From the NCBI GenBank assembly GCA_022410635.1, contig JAJVDF010000492.1, forward strand, positions 78,039 to 142,038: 64,000 bases of DNA, read 5' to 3'. The translations under genes and the position numbers were made by a program. The DNA is from Tretioscincus oriximinensis (taxonomy: Eukaryota > Chordata > Lepidosauria > Squamata > Gymnophthalmidae). Every line of letters starts with the position of its first letter. Positions within the stretch are counted from its first letter, which is position 1. The notes beneath the pieces are model-generated. The model saw nothing but the letters and a program-made list of their open reading frames with translations. It searched no databases and had not been told where the DNA came from. Shown here in pieces: positions 1-10,202 of the stretch.

Positions 1-28
1 AATATCTGTCCTATATAATGGCATATTG

Positions 29-233
29 TAGGCTGACCAGATGACCCCTTTTGTGGGGGGTTGAAAACCCGGTTTTGGGGTGCTTCCCTGTTTTTTCTGA
101 GAAAAACCTTTTCAAAAAAAGATTTTTGCTGAGGATTTTTTTTNAAAAAAACTTTTTCCTCAGTAAAAAACAGGAGGCACCCCAAAACCAGGTTTTCAAC
201 CCCTCCCAAAAAAGGGGTCATCTGGTCAGCCTA
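29..233. mobile_element. hAT-like foldback MITE, copy 1
   Basis: This is a near-palindromic 205-bp element. It begins TAGGCTGACCAGATGACCCC and ends with the reverse complement GGGGTCATCTGGTCAGCCTA, and the interior is a T-rich then A-rich hairpin. It is flanked by a perfect 8-bp direct repeat GCATATTG (21-28 and 234-241). An 8-bp duplication with TAG-type ends is characteristic of hAT transposons. No transposase is present, so any mobility would have depended on one supplied elsewhere. The class call is inferred from ends and duplication length. A relative with the same ends lies at 12431-12613. Confidence 0.8.
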
Positions 234-241
234 GCATATTG

Positions 242-2131
242 CACAATCACTCAATCAAGCTAGTTTTTTGCACTTGCTCTGTGTTCAACAAGCTGCTATC
301 CAGCTATCTTGCCAATAAGCAATCACTTTATAACTCATTGTTTGTAGAATATCACGTGTTGCAATTTTGGCTGGCATATGCATGCAGCTCATCTTTGCTA
401 AGATAGTGGTTAGATTTTTCTCTAGACCACTGTCTTTTTTTNATTTTTCATTTTAAATATGGAATTGGATTTACATCCCTTAAAGAAACTATATGATGAA
501 TGGAAGGGGTAATTTTTTTATACCAGCATTTCCAAGATTTCCACATAGTCTGAAGAGGAACCAGCCACGATGAGAATTTCCTATTTGGGATCTTATGAAG
601 CAGAATTGGTTCTTCTCCTACTCTATTTAACTTCCTTTCTATCTTTACTGACTTACTGTTATAACTATAGACAAAGTCTAGAATTTTTAGCAACTGTATA
701 GCGTGAAAGTAGGAACCGAAACAAGGAGTAAATAAATGTAACACAAGAAACATCATTTGTCATTTTCATAAAATGAAAGTATCTTTATTGGCCAAACCTC
801 CGAGGACAGTTGGATGTACTATTAACTGCAAGCAAGGTTTTGCTTTGAAAACAGGGAAAAGTCACAACCCTTCTCCACCCCTAACTACAGCCAATTAATT
901 CCTCTCTTTATTTTCTCAAGAAACAGATTTTTTTGGGGGAATAGTGCACTGGTCTATACTGAATTGTGGGAAACAGCTAGCATTATCCAGTCACAGAACT
1001 TGGATTTTAAAAATAGGCAACTAACTGAGCAGCAGGCAGGAAATGGAAAATATTTTCAAAACAAGAAGTTCTTCACCAAAACAGGATGCAGCATCAAATT
1101 TTCATTGACAAATAATAGGCACAACATTTGATAGTATTGTGAGTTCAATGCTAGTTGTTAGCCTCAATAGATGTTTCAGGGCAAGTTGAAATGTGCAAGG
1201 TTCAGACAGCTATGCAAGACAGTGGCGAGGCCATTTAAGTTTATTTAAGGATAATTAATCTGCCAGGGTTGAAATAAGATGGTTACGCCTTTACCTGATT
1301 GAAGCAACCCTGATGAGCAGTTCCGTTTGGACTAGTCTATTTACTGACTTTTTCTGTTTGTGCTTTGCGAGAGGAAGTATTTTTCTGTTGTGACTAGATA
1401 GCCAACAGCCTTACGATAATAGCCCCAATCCTAATATGGTAGGATCTGATATAACTAGCAGATGAAGAGTTTTAGAGATAAAATATGGCGGTTCTTACTG
1501 TGTTCATGCAATGCCAGTAGTTACTACCCCACATGATCACAGATGTTTGGCAGTCCACTCAGGTTCTGCTCAGAATAAGCTCCTTTGNCCTGAAAAATCC
1601 TGTACTTGAAAGATCAGCTACAGAATTTTTCGGGGCAAAGGAACTTTATTCCAANTGGATTCCAAGATGGCTGTTGAATGTCCGTGACCACGTGGGGTGA
1701 ATTCTAAATCATGCAAATGCCAGGGCAGTGTCCATGTGGTACGAACTCTGCCATGTTCCTGCAAACTTAATGGAAAACAACTGAATCAGACCAAGCCTTA
1801 TTCCCTTTCATAGGCCATCCCAAGCAGGACCAACAGCAAGTGCTATTGATGGTAATAGCCCTTCTCCCCTATTGCAATTTGATTGGGGGGTGTGTGTCAT
1901 GTCATGTGACATGAAGGCCCTGTATACAGCATTTACATGTACCAGGAAACTTACTTAGAACTAATTTTGACTGGCCAACATTTAAGATGTCCATGCGAAG
2001 TTCAGTTAAGTTTAAACATGCGATTGGAGTGATTGGGGGGTTGTCAAACAATTAGCAACGAGAATGTTTTTTTCCTGCTCTTTGCTTGGACTAATCCCAA
2101 GTGCAAAAACAAGGTTAAGTTTAAGATAAAA
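242..2131. other. AT-rich stretch, no gene recognised
   Basis: No repeat family, exon or RNA gene could be recognised here. The longest open frame is 102 codons on the minus strand (448-756) and has no recognisable motif. There are scattered single n positions. Confidence 0.5.
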
Positions 2132-2271
2132 ACTGCATTCACACATCACTTTTATTCCACTACTATAGTGGAATATTCCACAATAAAGCATTGTATGGAC
2201 TAGTTTATTATAGAATATCCATNCTCTATTGTGGGATGTAGTGGAATAAATAAGTGATGTGGGTATGCAGC
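2132..2271. mobile_element. Palindromic MITE of the ATTCCAC family
   Basis: Arms at about 2133-2164 and 2238-2270 are imperfect reverse complements. The left arm reads CTGCATTCACACATCACTTT, and the right arm reads back as GCTGCATACCCACATCACTT. The middle contains ATTCCACAATAAAGCATTGT. A related core recurs in opposite orientation at 21074-21113, which shows a dispersed family rather than a chance hairpin. There is no coding capacity. I cannot define a clear flanking duplication, so the superfamily is open. Confidence 0.6.
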
Positions 2272-2977
2272 CAAAGTTTGCAAATGCTTTTGGGATGGGG
2301 AGTAATGCAGCGTCCCAGTTGCTTGTCTTTATTGTTCCACAGTTATAGCGCAAATCCATCCTCAGTCTCTGCTGAAATGTGACAATGGAAATGAAGACTC
2401 TGCTGCACGGAGTTTTCAAACTCAGAAAACAGTGCAAAAACGGTATAAAAATGAAAACGCAGGNTTTGACAAAGGCGTACTTTTGTGTGGCCATGGGCAT
2501 GCTACAGGGTCCATATTAAACAGTTCTTTGCCAAAACAGCATTTAAATGTGAGGGGTGACAATCAGGGAACCATCAAGTGGTAATTTTAAAGACCAGTTG
2601 AGGCGATGGGTGACACCATGAATGGTGGATCCTTTTCTGATTGTTTATTTTTATTTTCAATATCCAACACCATTTAAATAATCCAAACACATAATTCCAT
2701 CCTCTCTAAACCGTTCTATACAAACATAGACCATCCTATCTTTTGTTATCCTCTTCCTCTCTCCCTCCTCTCTCTTCCATCCTTCTCCCCCACTCCCTGC
2801 TTGGTACAGAATACATTTTTAACCAAACATTTCTTTCAGCCATTTTTTATTGGCGAATAAAGTATTTTGGTCCAAATTTAATAACAATTCCCACCTTTTC
2901 CTCTATACTACATTTTTTCNGGAACTAAGGAGTCAAGTTCTTTAATTCTCTATTATTTCCAAACCTTTTGTTCAGAT
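2272..2977. other. Unannotated stretch with pyrimidine-rich tract
   Basis: The only notable feature is a C/T-rich tract at about 2741-2800. It could be a degraded LINE untranslated region, but nothing diagnostic is visible. Confidence 0.4.
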
Positions 2978-3120
2978 ATACAGGGTGCTTCAAAAAAAAT
3001 GTATACACACTGTGAACTTCCATAGAAAATTTATTTACTGTTCTACAAAGTTAAATGGGGATGCGTATATTAAAACTACTTACATCTGCTTTGTAGCAGA
3101 AATAAGGAATGTCGGTCAGG
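2978..3120 (+). mobile_element. Possible mariner/Tc1-like terminal fragment
   Basis: After TATA comes CAGGGTGCTTCAAAAAAAAT followed by GTATACACACTG. This resembles the outer end of some mariner-like elements, which insert at TA. Only one end is seen. No matching inverted end or transposase frame was found before the hAT-like element that starts at 3151. Call by resemblance only. Confidence 0.3.
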
Positions 3121-3150
3121 AATATAACCCTAATAAATATCTAGCTTACC

Positions 3151-3443
3151 CAGGGCTTTTTTTGTGAGGGAACGCGCCGGAACGCAGTTCCGGCACCTTT
3201 TATTTAGGCGGGGGGGGCGGAGTTAGCAGGGTGGCGGCGGCGGCAGCAGCAGCGGTGGGGGTGGCCACGGGAATGAGCGGCGGTGGCAGCTCCCCCCGCC
3301 CCCCCCGCCTAAATAAAAGGTGCCGGTACTGCTGCGTTAGCCGCCGGCGAGGGGGGCGTGGTGTTATCGGCGGCGGCGGCCACCGCCAACNCCCCGCCGC
3401 TGCCGTTAGTACCAGCACCTTTTTTTCTGGAAAAAAAGCACTG
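3151..3443. mobile_element. hAT-like GC-rich foldback element
   Basis: This 293-bp element has ends CAGGGCTTTTTTTG and, reversed, CAGTGCTTTTTTTCC. It is flanked by a perfect 8-bp duplication AGCTTACC (3143-3150 and 3444-3451). Internal arms 3191-3217 and 3301-3326 are reverse complements (CGGCACCTTTTATTTAGGCG). The centre is rich in GGC repeats, so it generates spurious Gly/Ala/Pro-rich open frames on both strands. CAG-type ends with an 8-bp duplication indicate a non-autonomous hAT. The GC peak belongs to the element and is not a promoter. Confidence 0.85.
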
Positions 3444-3451
3444 AGCTTACC

Positions 3452-6400
3452 TAATCTCCATAATAGCTAGGGATGTCCCATTTTATATGGGCTGGCAGGA
3501 CTGCTGGATATGGGATAGATCTGAGTTTGTCAGAGCAGAACTCCAGATTATTTTGATGAAGATATAGATTTCATGAACTTAGTTTTTATTCATTGTATTT
3601 TGTATTTTGACATATTTTAATGTGGTATAAAAATCTTAAATAAATTGAAGGGGACCCAGTTTATTTACATATTTAAATAAATACATTTGGACAACATTCT
3701 GTATCTGTTAGCCTTAAGCATCTTTTTTCATCTCTATACACAGATATATAAAGACAAATGCTGAATATACAATAGTGGCACCTTTAATATTTAGATGTAT
3801 GAATATATTTTTGACAGTTAATATTGTGTGCTTCTATTTTGGTCTTTCAGTATCACACAAAGCACTAAACAAATGCCGTTATATGCTATTAAAGCAATTT
3901 GAAGGTCTAAGGAAGAAACCAAAGTCTTTTGTATTATCACTGTAAATAAGAATAAAACTTGTCACATTCCCTCTTTGCCAATTATACCGGCAATTCTTAT
4001 TCCTTAATGAGATTCAGACCAAGAGTAAGCGAGCAGAGTTATCTCTGTGTACTTTGCTTACTGTGATTGCTGCCCTAAGGGCAACTGCTTTCCCATGAGG
4101 AACTAAATCAAATCTTATAATATGTAACCTTATTCCCTTCTAAATTTAACAAATATAACTAGGAGATACTGAAATTGGAATAATGGGGCCAACTGATAGA
4201 TGAATTCCAAATACGACTAAAAGACAATTAAAGGAAAAGAAGTGGAGAAGAGCCATGGCAGTTTCTAAGCTGTAATGATTGGCTGTCTGGGTCAGACACT
4301 GCCTTAATAATCACAGTGAACAGGGTAGCGATGTCACACTGCTTTTTTAGCCATTTTCTTTGCCTAATGATACCGAATATAGTCTCTGAATATGTATGCT
4401 CATCCTATTTTGCCCCTTAGGGTATGTACTTTTCACTCACAAATAAACGAGGAGTCCTCTAAAAATATTAAGCTGTTTAGTGGGCTTACCAAATAAGCAG
4501 ATGTGCAGTCAGCATCNTATATCAGCTGCTAGAATAAGTTAAGGAGATGATAGCTAGAAACTCAAACCTACATTGCACAAGCCAATAATTTGTTGGAACT
4601 GTTTGTCACATACCTTTGCTCACATCTCTTTTTTGCATGCATCTTAAATCCTATTTTTAGGGAGGGGGTGGACGAGGTCATGCATTTTTGTATCAATTAG
4701 ATATCACTATACTAAAATCGTCCATGGACATTTGAATATTTGACCAAATAATGTTTGCTTAATGTCTGATGTCAAATATGGAATAACCTTTCAATCCATA
4801 ATTCTGCTTAAGGTACTTTCTGCACTAAGTCTTATTATATGGATTCTAACTAAGAGTAGCCATATACTAACACAGACTAAAAAGGTTTAGATGGGTCTTG
4901 CTATTGTCTGCATTGACATGCAGATAGTAGATTTCCTATTATGAGATATAATAAAGAATACATTCTAATGCAGAAAGGGCCTATATTGTATTGGAAAAGT
5001 TAGGCCGAAGGGGTAGTGGTGGAACAGAAAGTCATACAAGGTATCATTAAGAATTCTATGACAAAGAGGAAATTAACATGCCATTTTTTGTACCAGCAGA
5101 AAAGATAAATGTGCTGGTACGATGACATAGGACTTTTTAAACGTTTGATTGCAATGCTGTGTTCGGTTTTGGATCTTCTGAANAACAACCTCCAATATTG
5201 TTTCCTGCCATAACTGTGGCTCTCCAGATGAGATTTTTGTAGCAAATACCATGGTGATTCATTGTAGCATCAGATAGGTCCATTCAGCTACATTATCATT
5301 ATAGAGTTTTCTATGGGATGTGAAGAGGTTGTGATTCTTCTTTGATTAGTGATTTACTCAGTGGAAGAACTGATANTGAAATATATACATAATGAGAACA
5401 CTGGAAAAGACCTTGCTTAGAAAAAGATTGAAAGCAGATGGTGGTGCTGTTCCTACAAATCTAAATGCATACTGGGNTTGGCTATTGTGGACCCACTGAT
5501 CTTGGATTTAAGAATGTAAATTAAGTCCTTAAACATACCAGTAATCCTATTCCTCCTGATTTTTCAAGCTTTAGCAGTAAGAAAAAATAAGGAATTAAAG
5601 ACTAGGTAGGCAAAATATAACTGAGAACATATAGTTTGAGCCAATGTTTTCTCAAGTTAGTAGTTTAGGTACTTTCTATAAGAATATACTTGCAAGGAAT
5701 TCCTTATTACTATTTTAGTATTTGTCTGTAAAATAGGAAGAGCTTCAGAATCTCATTCATTCTGCAGTGAGAATATAACATTCTACTTCAAACATGCTTT
5801 TCGTGCTTTTTTGAAGATTATGGAAGTAGCAGAAAGGAGCAGAGACTTCCCTGCAATAAAATTCAAGTTTTGGAAGAAAATCTAGTGAATTTAGGAGGTG
5901 CAGTAACAGCTCTCTGCAGAGGAACAGAACTAATGTATTCTTCCCTTTCAGTAATGTAAATTATATAATATCAGGGATGTCATCTCTGGCATGGTTGTGC
6001 ATATAGTTACTATATGCACTGCCTGCCTGGCATGTGGTTTATATGGTTCTTAATTGTTCTGTATTATTGGTTACTAGAGTCCTATATATTATATATATAT
6101 AGTGTAACTGTAATTTTTAACTGTGAAGAGATATGCAATGAGCTCATGGTTCCACCAGAGAAGATAATTTCATTGGTTAGCCTTGGTAGTGTCACATGAT
6201 GCATGTATGGGGAAGTGCACTAATTAGTTGGAGCCTAGTTATAATTATAAAGATGGAAGTGTGACTGGTATGGTCAATAATAAGTTGCTTATGTACTTCA
6301 AGCTAAATAAAGAAGTCACTTTTGTGTTATTACATTGACATTTTTTAAAATCAAAGGCTAGCAGTTTCAGCTTACATATAGCATATCTTAAAATGTTTTA

Positions 6401-7533
6401 ATACTCTTTCTATATAATGCAAGTACAGCTAAACCATAGGGGCAAATGTTTAGGAAATCCAAAGTGTTTTGTGGAACAATAGTTTAATTTCAATAAGCAC
6501 AAATAATTTAATGAAGACAAATAAGACTGTGTCATCTCCACACAGCATAGTCTCCTCTAAACATTAGATTTCAGCCTTCAGCGCCTTTAAAATCTTAGTG
6601 CAACAAGAAAAAAAAACTCAAGTAAATATGAATAAGGATTCTTAAGGGGGAAGCCAGAATGATACATGAAATAAGATAAAATATATAATTCTAGAGAGAT
6701 ATTTGCTAGTGGGAATAATGGTATAGTAGTGTTTGAATGGTAGGAGCTCTTGGGAGAAAAAAAAAGTTCATTGTTGGAAAAAATGGAATATAAATGAGCT
6801 GAGGAAAGTATGGAGTTTACCTGAGGAAAAACATCCTATGTGGTCTATTAGTCTACAGGGCCTCCCTGAGGAGGCATTGGAAACATTTGCTTGAATAATT
6901 CAATATTATACTGGATAAAGCTCTTAAAAATATACTGCATGGAGTTGTTCTGCAAACTGTTGCAATGTGTTACTGAACCAAAGGAGGCTCAACGACTTGG
7001 GGCATCATTGTGAGATTGATCAATTTGCATACAACCATATGTGCTACCAATTTTCTAGTTACTGTTTTTTTCTGATGAAAATGTTGGAAATTACATTTGA
7101 CCCTTTTTGTCTTCCTAATACACTGCCTTCATCTCTGTCTCTTGTCTTTTTCTAGGATCTAAAGTTCTAATAAATACCAAATTCCAGAAATGCATATTAG
7201 GGGAGAGTGCAAACTTTCCAAGCACACCTGGGAAGAGATGGTTTGATAGAAAGGGCAGGCCCTTTCTGCCTTAATAGTTTTGTAGAAAATTGAAATTCAG
7301 CAGGTGTATGAGTTGACATTATGAGTTGACAACAGCTTCATTCTATTCTCTGCCTCTTTACTTATCAGTATGGCAAATGGAAAAGTAAAGAAGCAATAGT
7401 ATTTGAGATTGGTAGAATATAGTTTATTTCAAGCCCGGTGCTTTTTTTAATATGCAAATTTTAGTAATTTCTATGTAGTCAGAATTAACTTGAACAACTC
7501 ATGAATATTGTTACCTCTAACAAAATACCTTTT
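3452..7533. other. AT-rich stretch, no gene recognised
   Basis: There are no open frames above about 80 codons and no recognised repeats. A short (TA)n run lies near 6087-6100. The 3960-4330 part is less AT-biased and free of repeats, so it could be conserved non-coding DNA, but this cannot be judged from one sequence. Confidence 0.45.
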
Positions 7534-7620
7534 CCAGCAAAGGGGCTAGTAGCACTTAGAGACCAATAGTAGAAAAGTAGATGTCATAAGTTTTCATATA
7601 CATGTCTACTTCTTCAAATG
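7534..7620 (-). mobile_element. Penelope-like tail fragment, minus arm of palindrome
   Basis: Read on the minus strand this carries the tail seen elsewhere in the window (35528-35652): a TGAAGAAGTAGACATG block, a GAAA block, then GCACTACTAGCCCC-type sequence ending at CTTTGCTGG. It is the mirror image of 7621-7707, with the axis at about 7620. Family assignment comes from sharing the tail with the GIY-YIG-bearing copy at 34719-35345. Confidence 0.6.
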
Positions 7621-7818
7621 CATCTGAAGAAGTAGACGTGTCTACAAAAGCTTATGCCACCTACTTTTCTACTGTTAGTCTCTAAGTGNTACTAGCCCCT
7701 TTGCTGGACTTTCTACTAGACTAACACGGCCACCTACTTTTCTACTGTTAGTCTCTAAGTGCTACTAGCCCCTTTGCTGGACTTTCTACTAGACTAACAC
7801 GGCTATTTCTCTGAAATA
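7621..7818 (+). mobile_element. Penelope-like tail with 73-bp tandem duplication
   Basis: The segment starts CATCTGAAGAAGTAGACGTG and runs to the tail end GACTAACACGGCTATTTCTC. A 73-bp unit is present twice in tandem (7657-7729 and 7730-7802) with no visible difference apart from one n, suggesting a recent slippage or unequal exchange. Together with the reversed copy at 7534-7620 it forms a palindrome of about 2 x 87 bp. It is non-coding. Confidence 0.65.
7624..7660 (+). ncRNA. Hammerhead-ribozyme-like core, degenerate
   Basis: CTGAAGA (7624-7630) fits the hammerhead CUGANGA box. It is followed by one extra A, then a hairpin GTAGA-CGTG-TCTAC, then AAAA where the core needs GAAA, and a short hairpin GC-TTAT-GC. 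The G-to-A change in the GAAA box and C in place of the U before the cleavage position should weaken or abolish self-cleavage. Stem I is not obvious. Hammerhead motifs are known from Penelope-like terminal repeats. Confidence 0.35.
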
Positions 7819-8464
7819 AAATATTTTAATGATGTTTTAAAACATCATTTGCAAATACATTTAGGCTTGTGATTGCATTGATAAATAAATAATCACCAGC
7901 CCTCCTGATACAGGACAATTGTACACTGCATATAATTGCAGGAGATTGTAGATCTGGACAAATATTTGGATAGAAACCATTGCATTGCAGCTAGATAATA
8001 TATGAAACATTTTATTACAAATTGTTGGGCATGCCAATGGAGCAAAGAATGGCACAGTTGTTTGTCCAGTTACAGTTGAATAAATTTCTGGAATAAACCT
8101 TATTAAGACACTAAAGTAGAGTTTGGGACTAGAAAATCAGAATTCTAAAATGAATAGGAAATTTTAATGAGCTCATCATGTTTATACTTGACTCATATAT
8201 AGAATAGCTGAAGATCAGGATTATCGGAGAGTTAGGCAGACTAATACCACTTGTGTCTTCCTGAGGTGCTTTTTTGTGGACAAAACTAAATATGTGTCCA
8301 TGTCAGATGTGCATCTAATTACTTTGTTATCTGACAACCTATTGACTAGTATCCCTAAATACACAGCTGGATGATCTTATTTAAAAACCAGAGAAAAATC
8401 TTAGAAACCCCTGTAGAAAAGATAGCTAAGAACTAGATGAATTCTTTCCCCACTTCTGTTTTTT

Positions 8465-8468
<4 letters not shown>

Positions 8469-8496
<28 letters not shown>
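8469..8496. repeat. (TG)14 microsatellite
   Basis: Fourteen uninterrupted TG units, preceded by a T-rich run. Such a tract is likely to be length-polymorphic. Confidence 0.95.
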
Positions 8497-8497
<1 letters not shown>

Positions 8498-10172
8498 TTC
8501 TGAGTCTCTTGCCTCCAGACCTAGCCACTGATTTTTCTCAAAACTGATGACCTTCCTGCCTTTGAGGGTAGTGAAAGGAATTAAGTCAGGAAAACTTTAT
8601 AACACAAGCAAATTAAAACAAAGCTGCAATACATTCAATTAACTAAATTACTATTGATATCTGTCATTACAAAATACCTACGGCTGTTTAATCCTCCAAA
8701 CACACAACTAAGCAACTAAGGAACATATATTCCTACAAACCCCAGTGGAAGAGCTTAGATTATACATGCTCTCTCTAATTTAAAATAGGACTTTGCACAG
8801 TAGGATATATTGGAAAAAATGAGAACATTTAAATAAAAAGTAATTTGCTCTTCCTGTAATTGTATTCCCCTTGCTATTGCTACTAATTATTGAAGATAGT
8901 CAAGCTTGAACTGACTCCTCTTTTAAAAAACAACTTGGGTGTTTTAACTTCATCCTTTCAGGCATTTAGTTGAATCTATGGCAGGATCTGCATGACAGAG
9001 GTTCCTGCTGTGAAACACTGGTGTGCAGCTTGCATGCCTGCTGCTGCTACACCAGTACAAACAGAGCAGTTGGGATATTCTCCTGCTCAGTTTTTCCAGT
9101 CACAAATATTTTCAGAAAAATAGGAAATGACTGTGGAAATTAGCTATTTTCATGGGTTCTTGAAAACAGAGACAAAAAGAAATGTGCTGCAGGGGGATGT
9201 GCCAATACTAAGATGCCCTGCTAGGATTATTTCCTTTGCTCCTCCATNCAGTTTGGTATCACCCATACCAAAGACAATGGTTGAGTTCATACTGAGTTTA
9301 GTTTAACATGTACAGTCTTATTTTAATTTGAATCTCAAACAAGTTCAGACTTGAATATTTTGTTAAAAATAAATTAAAAAAGAATCTACATTGAAACTCC
9401 TTTTTAGTTATCCAGATTTGGCAAAACTTGAACTTATTTTATTGGAACAGATTAGTTTTGTGGTTTAGTTTATCCATGGTTTAGTTCAATTTGAACTGGT
9501 CCAATCTTATAGGGGGCTGGTTTGATTCTTTGATTCAGTAGGTTCAGATCCATTTCAAAACATCGATCAGTATATTAATATTTTTAGTTAGTGTTATATC
9601 TGGGAAAAATCTGAGTGCCCCAAAGAAATATATATATATATTCCCTCCTTCTTTTAATAGATAAAAGGAGCAAGAAGGAGTTAAGATAGGGTGAGAAAGG
9701 TTGTTAAGCTCCTGAGACAATCCTAGCTTGCTAGCATCATAAATCAATGTGAAAATTGGACAGGGATGACATCCAGTGAATGGAGAAGTCTTATTTCTGT
9801 TTCATTTCTTATCTATAAAAGTATAAAATTTTTAATTCTTGCATTCACAAATGGGGCCATTATTTAGCAATAAATATCAAAAGTTCTAGTGTAATCACAA
9901 CTAGAAAATTAACTATGATTCTTCCTGATCATTTGTTGTTTATTTTTCTTAGTTAAAATCTATGACTCTGGCATACTTTCTATAATTTTATTTTTCAGCT
10001 CCACATTTTCTGAGAAAGCGAAGAATTCGCTGTCCATGCAGGAGTCACATTGTATAAGCATGCAGTGCTTAATGTCAAACACAGAAAGCCTTAACGGTAC
10101 CGTACACGAAGTGTTAGTCACTGCATGGATCTGGTGCAGAATGAATTATCCATTTAATTTCCCTTGGTTTGT

Positions 10173-10202
10173 ATTAGACTAACATGGCTATTTCTCTGAA
10201 AT
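10173..10202 (+). mobile_element. Terminal scrap of Penelope-like tail
   Basis: About 30 bp match the far 3' end of the tail seen at 7621-7818 and 35528-35652 (AGACTAACATGGCTATTTCT). Nothing else of the element is recognisable upstream. Confidence 0.55.

Noticed and set aside
448..756. 102-codon minus-strand frame as a gene or L1 piece
   Set aside because: No convincing motif alignment could be made, and length is within chance for AT-rich DNA.
3151..3443. CpG island or promoter of a hidden gene
   Set aside because: The GC peak is confined exactly to an element with target duplications, and no exon follows on either strand.
3200..3470. Overlapping Ala/Pro/Gly-rich open frames on both strands
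   Set aside because: They are produced by GGC/CCG repeats inside the hAT-like element at 3151-3443, with low-complexity composition and no domain.
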